DNA from: an uncultured Eubacteriales bacterium
GTDB taxonomy: Bacteria; Bacillota; Clostridia; Lachnospirales; Lachnospiraceae
Assembly: GCA_900313775.1 (NCBI GenBank)
Contig: OMSP01000070.1
Span: 1 to 5,206 of the forward strand
Length of the DNA stretch: 5,206 nt
Direction of reading: 5' to 3'
The notes under the pieces: generated by a model
The model's input: the letters and a program-made list of their open reading frames with translations, nothing else
Told to the model about the DNA's origin: nothing
Database searches by the model: none
Program-made: the position numbers and the translations under genes
Shown here: piece after piece, positions 1 through 5,206 of the stretch
Layout of the letters: every line of letters starts with the position of its first letter
Numbering within the stretch: the first letter of the stretch is position 1

Positions 1-363
1 ATACGGGTCCTCCCCGCCCTGGAGGACAAATGTCCTGAAACCCAGATCGTATCCCATATCCGCACAGGAAAGGATCTGCTCCGCACTTAGCCGGTACCGG
101 TCGGCATTCTTGTTGCCGGCGCGGATTCCGCAGTATGTGCAGTTGTTCCTGCAGTAGTTGGTAAATTCGATCAATCCGCGGATATAGACATCTCTGCCGT
201 AGTATTTCTCCCTGACCTCCCGGGCTTTCGCGGCTAAGTAGTCGCTGACCTCAGTGTCATTGCAGAGGAGTAGAGCAAGCAGTTCGTCATCCGTCAGGTC
301 GCCGGTTTCGGCGAGCCTGTCGACCGCAGCCAGTAATTCTGTTTTTTGATTCCTGTCAGTCAA
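1..363 (-). CDS. hydE: [FeFe]-hydrogenase maturation radical SAM protein HydE (N-terminal part; 3' end outside window)
   Basis: HydE is a cytoplasmic radical-SAM enzyme that, with HydG and HydF, builds the diiron H-cluster subsite of [FeFe]-hydrogenase; it acts on the HydG-made Fe(CO)2(CN)-cysteine synthon (family knowledge). The 121 visible residues show the radical-SAM cluster motif C71-x3-C75-x2-C78 in the context IEFTNYCRNNCTYCGIR, followed by the HydE-typical NKNADRYR segment (residues 84-91) and a GGEDP motif (116-120) matching the SAM-binding 'GGE' strand. HydE proteins are about 350 aa, so roughly a third is present; the C-terminal auxiliary cluster region lies beyond base 1. The start is TTG at 363-361: the frame has a stop at 405-403, no ATG or GTG lies between, and GGAGG at 378-374 is 10 bases upstream. 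It follows three antiporter-like genes after a 66-base gap. BioB and PylB are related radical-SAM families, but the local sequence fits HydE best. Confidence 0.93.
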   Translation of the reverse strand, partial: MTDRNQKTELLAAVDRLAETGDLTDDELLALLLCNDTEVSDYLAAKAREVREKYYGRDVYIRGLIEFTNYCRNNCTYCGIRAGNKNADRYRLSAEQILSCADMGYDLGFRTFVLQGGEDPY

Positions 364-395
364 TGGGTATGTGCCTCCGGGATAGTTGATTCCTG
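346..395 (-). repeat. 10-base direct repeat CAGGAATCAA flanking the hydE start
   Basis: CAGGAATCAA on the minus strand occurs at 395-386, in the hydE leader, and at 355-346, covering codons 4-6 of hydE. The copies are exactly 40 bases apart and bracket the ribosome-binding site and TTG start. Two exact 10-mers this close are uncommon by chance, but no known operator is recognised and the inner copy is also constrained by coding. Confidence 0.3.
374..378 (-). promoter_or_regulatory. Shine-Dalgarno site of hydE
   Basis: On the minus strand GGAGG lies 10 bases before a TTG codon at 363-361. The frame is closed upstream by TAA at 405-403 and no ATG or GTG is available between, so this site is what supports the TTG start of hydE. 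The spacing is slightly long but workable. Confidence 0.7.
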
Positions 396-399
396 ATTC

Positions 400-428
400 A
401 TCTTACCTGTTGAGAGCCGTTTGGTCAA
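400..428 (-). promoter_or_regulatory. candidate sigma70-type promoter for hydE
   Basis: Minus strand: TTGACC (428-423, 5 of 6 matches to TTGACA), a 17-base spacer (422-406), then TAAGAT (405-400, 4 of 6 matches to TATAAT). Spacing is ideal. Transcription would begin near 393, giving a leader of about 30 bases that contains the hydE ribosome-binding site. It begins one base after the stop codon of the last antiporter gene. The -10 box is imperfect, so this could be chance; it may give hydE expression partly independent of the antiporter operon. Confidence 0.4.
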
Positions 429-429
429 T

Positions 430-2241
430 CTACAGATAGACAAACAGGATCACACCGAAGACGATGAGCATGCCGAGACATGTCATCATGATGGCGAAGG
501 AGAAGTTGATGACAACAGGCGCAGCCGCCTGTTCCTCTCTCTTTCTGATGGCCTGCAGCTGTCCGGGATGATCATCCTCGGAGACACGTTTGCGCTCGCG
601 CAGGGCTGTGTGGCGCGTAAAGATCATGAATCCGTCCGGGAGCACGGCGAGGAAGCGGCAGACGACATTGCCGATGGCCGGCAGTACCGTCAGCAGCAAC
701 GGGCGGTAGATCAGATCTTCGAGATCGAGCTTCTCGGGCCAGCGGTTGACATAGCGGCCGTCTTTCATCATCAGGAGTCTTATGATCGCAAGATAGATGA
801 CGGCCCCGATCACGAGTGAGAGAATACTGCCTTTGAGGTTTGCAGCCGCAAATGCGTGGAAGTGCCTGAAAGAATGTTCTCCGGTCATCAGCTCGGCAAG
901 CCGTCCGGCCACTGCAGGCTGTCCGAGGACCGGCATCAGCAGTGAGGATACGAGAAGCGTCCCGGCAGTCAGCCGGTTCATGCAGGGAGAATCGGAATCG
1001 TAGGCAGCCTGTTTCTCAGGATGCTTTTCAACAAATATACAGATGAACAGCTTCAGCATATAGGTAAAAGTGCATCCGCCTGAGATGATAAATATCCATT
1101 CGATCGCATGCAGCAGACCGGAGCCGGACGTCATCGCTTCCTGTGCTGCGACCAGCCCTTCATGCAGCAGGGTCTTGCTGATGTATCCGTTGAAGAACGG
1201 CACACCGCTGATACCGAGTGCACCGAGCGTAAACGGGATAAACAGCCACGGTTTTTTCCTGCCGTAGCCGCGGATATCGTTTAGATCGATCGCGTGCAGC
1301 TTCATGACAAACACGCCGGCAGCCATAAAGAGCGTCAGCTTGAGTAGCGAGTGATTGACCATATGAAGGATTAAGCCGTTGTGGGAGAACTCAGCCGCTT
1401 CCCTCGCCAGATGGCCCGCTTCGCCGCCGGTTTCAGCGAACGCGGAGATCAGCACAAGCGTTCCTATCCCGACCAGGATGAATCCGATCTGGGACATGGA
1501 GGAGCAGGCAAGCGTCCGTTTGAGGTTGACAGAGAACAGAGCGATCACCGCGCCCAGCGCCATCGTGACAGTTCCGGCGACCAGGATGATCCATCCGAAT
1601 GCCGTGTCTCCGAGAAAACCCGGCACAGCCGTCATCAGGATCCCGAAGACGCCGACTTTGGTGAGGATGCCTGAGAGCAGTGCGGAAGCCGGAGACGGTG
1701 CGACAGGATGCGCCTTAGGCAGCCAGATGTGCAGAGGGAACATACCCGCCTTGGCGCCGAATCCGAACAGGATACAGACGCCGGCAGCAAAGGTCAGCTT
1801 CGGATAACGGCTGGCAGCGATCGCCTCCCGCAGTCCGCTGTACTCCAGCGTTCCCGCGGTATAGGACATCAGTCCGAGGCCCATAAAGAGGATCAGTCCG
1901 CCGATGATCGCGATAAAGAAATAAGTCTTTGCCGCCCGGATCGCCTCGGGGGTCTCCTCGTGGATGACCCAGGTGAAGGAAGTCAGCGAGAGGATCTCAA
2001 AGAACACAAAGCTGGTCATGAGGTCGGCCGAGAACATGACTCCTTCGGTCGCGATAAAGGTCAGGATCGTAAACACCCAATAGCGTTTCAGATGCCTCTT
2101 TTCATGAGCGAAATACTCAAAGGAGAACAGTGTTGTCAGCGCCCACATCCACAGCGTGATCAGACCGTAGACCACGCGGAAGCCGTCCGCCGTAAAATGC
2201 AGACCTCCGATCAGTATCGATTGTGAGAACAAACCGGTCAT
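430..2241 (-). CDS. antiporter-like membrane subunit C (complex I subunit NuoL/HyfB-like; short N-terminus, long C-terminus)
   Basis: An ion-translocating membrane subunit of the complex I/Mrp/hydrogenase-4 superfamily, 603 aa. The core carries TM5 Glu82 (SFVFFEILSLTSF), TM7 Lys164 (FGAKAGMFPLHIWLP), TM8 Lys195 (GILTKVGVFG), the H293-x3-H297-x3-K301 cluster and TM12 Lys356 (NGYISKTLL), i.e. all main proton-path residues. Two features differ from its neighbours. It starts only about 15 residues before the TM3 segment (FTADGFRVVYG, 16-26), so the usual TM1-TM2 are absent. After the core it adds a helix (472-491), a charged and amphipathic stretch of about 80 residues (493-573) and a final membrane helix (577-602), a layout recalling the TM15-lateral helix-TM16 end of NuoL. 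Start: ATG at 2241; the frame has a stop at 2271-2269 with no other start codon between, so the short N-terminus is not a start-choice error unless there is a frameshift. It begins 5 bases after the stop of subunit B with only a weak Shine-Dalgarno, implying translational coupling. The partner redox subunits are not in the window. Confidence 0.9.
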   Translation of the reverse strand: MTGLFSQSILIGGLHFTADGFRVVYGLITLWMWALTTLFSFEYFAHEKRHLKRYWVFTILTFIATEGVMFSADLMTSFVFFEILSLTSFTWVIHEETPEAIRAAKTYFFIAIIGGLILFMGLGLMSYTAGTLEYSGLREAIAASRYPKLTFAAGVCILFGFGAKAGMFPLHIWLPKAHPVAPSPASALLSGILTKVGVFGILMTAVPGFLGDTAFGWIILVAGTVTMALGAVIALFSVNLKRTLACSSMSQIGFILVGIGTLVLISAFAETGGEAGHLAREAAEFSHNGLILHMVNHSLLKLTLFMAAGVFVMKLHAIDLNDIRGYGRKKPWLFIPFTLGALGISGVPFFNGYISKTLLHEGLVAAQEAMTSGSGLLHAIEWIFIISGGCTFTYMLKLFICIFVEKHPEKQAAYDSDSPCMNRLTAGTLLVSSLLMPVLGQPAVAGRLAELMTGEHSFRHFHAFAAANLKGSILSLVIGAVIYLAIIRLLMMKDGRYVNRWPEKLDLEDLIYRPLLLTVLPAIGNVVCRFLAVLPDGFMIFTRHTALRERKRVSEDDHPGQLQAIRKREEQAAAPVVINFSFAIMMTCLGMLIVFGVILFVYL

Positions 2242-2246
2242 ATCTT

Positions 2247-3713
2247 CTACATTCCCTGTGTGATCTGTTCAATAAACTTAAGGATCGGCCCCGGGAATAA
2301 TCCGAAGACGATCTGGCAGGCAGTAAAAATGGTCAGCGGCACGATCATCCGCCATCCGCCCTCATCACTTCTGTCTGCGTTGATGAATCTGTCCGCTCCC
2401 TTCGGCGGGAAGTAAGCCCTTATACTGACGGACAGACCGTAGATCGCGCAGAGGAAGGCGGAGATGATCAGCGCAAACAGGCCGATATAGGCAGGGATCG
2501 TCCCGGCCTCGGCGCCGGCGAGCAGCAGGCGCCACTTGGATACGAACACGCAAAGCAGCGGTACGCCCAAGAGTGAAAGAGCGCTGATCGTATAGAAGGC
2601 GAAGGTCAGAGGCATATGTCTGGCCGCGCCGTTGATATCAGATAAATACTCTTTTTCCGTGTGATGCATGAATGAGCCGATGCACAGGAAGAGAGTGATC
2701 TTGGTCATGCTGTGGAAGACCAGGTGAGCCGTGCCTGCCACAAGGCCCTGCGGAGTCATAAGCAATACGCCGAAGAGCATATAGCTCAGATTGCTCACTG
2801 TCGAATAGGCGAGACGGCGCTTGACATGGCGCTCACGCACCGCGATCACGGCGGCATATACCAGCGTGAAGGACGCGAAAAGCAGTCCGACTGTCTGTGC
2901 CCATCCGCCGCGCAGGACGTCCGGACCGATTGCATAGTAGGTCAGACGTATCACCGAGAACACACCGGTGTTGACGACAGCCACTGCATGCAGCAGAGCC
3001 GTGACCGGGGCCGGTGCTACGGAGGCGGCCGGCAGCCATTTGTGTATCGGGAAGACGGCAGCCTTGACGCCGAACCCGAAGAAGCCGAGAAGAAAAACGA
3101 TCTGCAGACATATTCCGCTGAGAGATCCGTTCAGATCACCGCCATAGACAAAACGTCCCGTCTGAGAGCAGAGGGTGACGGCAACGACAGCGGCAAGTCC
3201 GAGTGTCGCACATCCGAAGAGGTAGGCGGCATATCCGCGTGCCGCGTACATGCTCTCGTGATCCTGATAGTGGGCGACCAGCGGAAGCGTCGAGAAACTC
3301 AGCATTTCAAAGAAGAAAAACAGAGTGAGCATATTTCCCGAGAAGCAGGCGCCGAGAGTCGCGCCGTAGGTCATGATGTAGAACGCGAAGAAGGAGCGCT
3401 GTCTGCTGTCGTGCTCCATGTAGGAGAAAGTGTAGAGCAGGACGATCGGCCACATGAGCGATACCATGCCGGCATAAAGTCTGCCGAGGTGATCGAGCCC
3501 CAGCTGCAGTGAAAAATGCGGCATAAACTCGTAGAGAATTACCGGTTTCCCTGAGACGCCAAACAGCATGATCCATACCACTATCGTTGTTACGACAGCG
3601 ACCGATTCGACATAGGTATGCAGAGAGTGGGAACTGCGGAAAGGTATCCGCAGCATCGCGAGACCGCATACTGTCGGGATCAATATGGCAATCAACAGGT
3701 ACAAAGAGTTCAT
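2247..3713 (-). CDS. antiporter-like membrane subunit B (MrpD/NuoL-like proton-translocating subunit)
   Basis: A 488-aa integral membrane protein with about 14 predicted helices, the normal size for MrpD and HyfD/HyfF-like subunits. Visible functional residues: Glu136 in TM5 (LFFFFEMLSFSTLPL), Lys217 in TM7 (GFGVKAAVFPIHKWLP), His242 in TM8 (TALLHAVAVVNTG), the H330-x3-H334-x3-K338 cluster, the RLAYSTVSNLSYM segment (300-312), and Lys393 in TM12 (CVFVSKWRL). The TM8 stretch resembles the NuoL/MrpA form (His kept after ALL), unlike its two neighbours, which have the NuoM/NuoN-like SGI.TK form; the position that is Lys in MrpA is Asn248 here. Start: ATG at 3713 with AGGAG at 3724-3720, spacing 6, overlapping the stop of subunit A. 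Its stop is 5 bases before the start of subunit C. It is expected to form one ion channel in the membrane arm of a redox-driven pump, or part of an Mrp-type cation/proton antiporter; the sequence alone does not decide between H+ and Na+. Confidence 0.9.
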   Translation of the reverse strand: MNSLYLLIAILIPTVCGLAMLRIPFRSSHSLHTYVESVAVVTTIVVWIMLFGVSGKPVILYEFMPHFSLQLGLDHLGRLYAGMVSLMWPIVLLYTFSYMEHDSRQRSFFAFYIMTYGATLGACFSGNMLTLFFFFEMLSFSTLPLVAHYQDHESMYAARGYAAYLFGCATLGLAAVVAVTLCSQTGRFVYGGDLNGSLSGICLQIVFLLGFFGFGVKAAVFPIHKWLPAASVAPAPVTALLHAVAVVNTGVFSVIRLTYYAIGPDVLRGGWAQTVGLLFASFTLVYAAVIAVRERHVKRRLAYSTVSNLSYMLFGVLLMTPQGLVAGTAHLVFHSMTKITLFLCIGSFMHHTEKEYLSDINGAARHMPLTFAFYTISALSLLGVPLLCVFVSKWRLLLAGAEAGTIPAYIGLFALIISAFLCAIYGLSVSIRAYFPPKGADRFINADRSDEGGWRMIVPLTIFTACQIVFGLFPGPILKFIEQITQGM

Positions 3714-3719
3714 GTGCTT

Positions 3720-3724
3720 CTCCT
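3720..3724 (-). promoter_or_regulatory. Shine-Dalgarno site of antiporter subunit B, overlapping the stop of subunit A
   Basis: On the minus strand AGGAG (3724-3720) shares two bases with the TAG stop of subunit A (3725-3723) and lies 6 bases before the ATG of subunit B (3713-3711). Ribosomes finishing subunit A would therefore end on the binding site for subunit B, a typical arrangement for coupled, near-equal synthesis of complex partners. Confidence 0.8.
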
Positions 3725-5206
3725 ATACGATACCCTGAAACAGCGGCATCAGTGAGCTTCCGAAGATACCGATGATGAGCGACAGTACACAGAGAGCGAT
3801 CAGCGGGATCCACATCAGCGCAGGCACAGCCTCCCGTCTTTTCCTGCCGGGAGAGGTATGCGGTGCCAGTTCAGGATATTTATCTTTCACTTCCGGGCAA
3901 TCCTTGCCCGGGAAGAATCCGTCGATCATGATCGGGAAGAGATATCCGGCGGTCAGCAGCGCTGAGAAGAGGAGAACGGCCGGACCGATCACAGAGATCG
4001 CTCCGAGCGGCGCCCTAAACGATGCCGCGACCAGATACCACTTGGATACAAAGCCGCCCATCGGAGGAATGCCGACGAGAGACATCGCGGCCAGCGTCAG
4101 ACACCACAGGGTGACAGGCATCTTCTTGCCGATCCCTTTCAGATCGCGCACATCGTGCAGACCGTAGCGGTAGATGAATGCGCCGGCGCAGAGGAAGAGA
4201 CAGGCTTTTGAAGGCGCGTGCTGCATGACCTGAAGCAGGCCTCCGTCGAGTCCTCCCTGCGACAGGAGCGCCAGACCGAGCATGATATAAGAGATCTGAG
4301 AGATCGAGGAGTAGGCCAGTCTTGTTTTTAAGTTGTGTTCCAAAAAGGCCATCGTCGATCCCATCAGGACCGTGATCAAAGCGAGAGTAAGCCATGCGTA
4401 CTGCATCCAGCTGCCCCGGATGAGATCCGTTCCTATCGAGTAGTAGATGAAACGAATGATGACCAGGACACCGGATTTTGTTATAATGCCGGAGAGCAGC
4501 GCGGAGGCAGGAGCCGGCGCGATCGGATGAGCAGTCGGCAGCCATCCGTGCATCGGAAACATACCGGCCTTGGTACCGTAACCTATTACGCCGAGGAAGA
4601 CGGCCAGATACAGCATCGGTTCATGGCCGGCCGTCTTGGCTGCGTCCAGCACTCCTCCTGCGATAAAGGAGACATCCTCCCCCGCGTAAGCATACAGGAA
4701 GAAAACTCCGAAAAGGCCGAGCAATGCTCCTCCGATCGAATAGAAGAGGAACTTCATGCCGGCGGCGACCGCGGTCTTGGTCCGGTCGTGCAATACCAGC
4801 GGGACCGTGGAGAGAGTTGTCAGCTCAAATGCGAAGTAGATCGTGATCATATTTGCCGAGAAGCAGACCGCGATCAGAGCTCCGAATGATATCAGGTAGA
4901 ACATCAGGAACGAATGCACCCGCTCTTTGATCTTCATGTAGACAAGCGAGTAGAAGAGAGTACAGGTATACAGCACAAGCGCCGCGATCAAAAACCAGAT
5001 GCTGATTATGTCGACCGAGAACGAGAATGTGACTCTCGGAGACAGGGAGAAGAGCGTGACCGGTCTGCCGGCAAAGGCAGCCAGGAGAGCCAGTGCATCA
5101 GCAATCAGGATCACTGCCTTGTACAGGGCGTGACCGTCTCGGCCGGAATCTCTTAAGCGGTACCGGAGGACGATGCCGCAGGTGATCGGGAATAGGATTG
5201 AGAGTA
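3723..5206 (-). CDS. antiporter-like membrane subunit A (MrpD/HyfF/NuoM-like; extreme 5' end outside window)
   Basis: A polytopic membrane subunit with about 14 helices; 493 residues are visible from the first full codon at 5204-5202. A GTG at 5114 can be read as a start, but the frame stays open for 30 more codons to the window edge, and those codons encode a first helix (LSILFPITCGIVLRY) that lines up with residues 8-22 of subunit B (IAILIPTVCGLAML). The true start is therefore probably about 7 codons beyond the edge, giving about 500 aa, normal for the family. Numbering from the Leu at 5204: Glu127 in TM5 (IYFAFELTTLSTVPL), Lys212 in TM7 (GYGTKAGMFPMHGWLP), Lys243 in TM8 (GIITKSGVL), His329 and Lys333 (MQHAPSKACLF), Lys388 in TM12 (GGFVSKWYL). 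The first His of the usual H-x3-H-x3-K cluster is Gln325. A charged cytoplasmic-type loop (about 433-459) precedes the last helix. It is the first of three tandem paralogues, 9 bases ahead of subunit B. Expected role: one ion-translocating unit of a redox-driven membrane complex or Mrp-type antiporter. Confidence 0.9.
   Translation of the reverse strand, partial: LSILFPITCGIVLRYRLRDSGRDGHALYKAVILIADALALLAAFAGRPVTLFSLSPRVTFSFSVDIISIWFLIAALVLYTCTLFYSLVYMKIKERVHSFLMFYLISFGALIAVCFSANMITIYFAFELTTLSTVPLVLHDRTKTAVAAGMKFLFYSIGGALLGLFGVFFLYAYAGEDVSFIAGGVLDAAKTAGHEPMLYLAVFLGVIGYGTKAGMFPMHGWLPTAHPIAPAPASALLSGIITKSGVLVIIRFIYYSIGTDLIRGSWMQYAWLTLALITVLMGSTMAFLEHNLKTRLAYSSISQISYIMLGLALLSQGGLDGGLLQVMQHAPSKACLFLCAGAFIYRYGLHDVRDLKGIGKKMPVTLWCLTLAAMSLVGIPPMGGFVSKWYLVAASFRAPLGAISVIGPAVLLFSALLTAGYLFPIMIDGFFPGKDCPEVKDKYPELAPHTSPGRKRREAVPALMWIPLIALCVLSLIIGIFGSSLMPLFQGIV

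Larger units (their letters stand above)
364..429 (-). other. 66-base intergenic spacer between antiporter subunit C and hydE
   Basis: This is the only gap longer than 9 bases in the window. It holds a candidate promoter (428-400), the hydE ribosome-binding site (378-374), and one copy of a 10-base direct repeat whose other copy lies inside hydE. No stable hairpin followed by a T-run was found, so read-through from the antiporter operon into hydE is expected as well as any local initiation. Confidence 0.6.

Noticed and set aside
359..429. Two copies of ATTGAC on the minus strand (429-424 and 364-359)
   Set aside because: It is a 6-base match, well within chance; one copy is part of the candidate -35 box and the other covers the hydE start codon.
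364..432. Possible transcription terminator after subunit C
   Set aside because: No GC-rich stem with a following T-run could be paired in the 66-base gap.
421..819. Plus-strand open frame of 132 codons opposite the C-terminus of subunit C
   Set aside because: It is antisense to the C-terminal extension and has no recognisable domain; the minus-strand frame is continuous with the antiporter core.
1708..2226. Plus-strand open frame of 172 codons opposite subunit C
   Set aside because: It is antisense to a conserved gene, with low-complexity charged composition (many D, R, E, Q) and no family signature.
2712..3512. Plus-strand open frame of 266 codons opposite subunit B
   Set aside because: Its translation is highly charged, with no hydrophobic core or recognisable motif, and it lies wholly antisense to a clear membrane-protein gene. 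Membrane-protein codons (many with T in the middle position) give such charged antisense frames.
3307..3813. Minus-strand frame of 168 codons spanning the subunit A/B junction
   Set aside because: It overlaps both well-supported genes in another frame, and its composition looks like an out-of-frame reading.
4335..4889. Plus-strand open frame of 184 codons opposite subunit A
   Set aside because: It is an antisense shadow with the same charged composition and no independent support.

Overview
The window carries four genes, all on the minus strand and all in one direction. In transcription order (right to left) they are three related polytopic membrane proteins of the proton/sodium-antiporter-like family (the NuoL/NuoM/NuoN, MrpA/MrpD, HyfB/HyfD/HyfF fold) and then the start of hydE, the radical-SAM maturase of [FeFe]-hydrogenase. 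Both outer genes are cut by the window edges: the first antiporter gene lacks only about its first 7 codons, and hydE lacks about its last two thirds.

Organism: hydE implies an anaerobe that makes an [FeFe]-hydrogenase. Base composition is moderately GC-rich (mid-50s per cent by eye, not counted). Genes are tightly packed, Shine-Dalgarno sites are strong, and hydE uses a TTG start. A fermentative Firmicute (Clostridia type) is the most likely source, but this is inference; other hydE-bearing bacteria such as Spirochaetes or Thermotogae-like lineages are not excluded.

Layout: 5206-3723 antiporter-like subunit A (493 residues visible); 3713-2247 subunit B (488 aa); 2241-430 subunit C (603 aa, short N-terminus and long C-terminus); 429-364 a 66-base gap with a candidate promoter and the hydE ribosome-binding site; 363-1 hydE (121 residues visible). 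Gaps between the antiporter genes are 9 and 5 bases, so they are almost certainly one operon with coupled translation. No terminator, RNA gene, insertion sequence or CRISPR array was seen.

How they may work together: each antiporter-like protein keeps the buried Glu (TM5), Lys (TM7) and Lys (TM12) of ion-translocating complex I/Mrp subunits, so the set looks like the membrane arm of a redox-driven ion pump. A directly adjacent [FeFe]-hydrogenase maturase suggests, without proving, that the electron-transfer arm encoded outside the window may be or work with an [FeFe]-hydrogenase rather than the [NiFe]-type catalytic subunits of Ech, Mbh and Hyf. This is the most interesting hypothesis in the window; the genes on either side would decide it.
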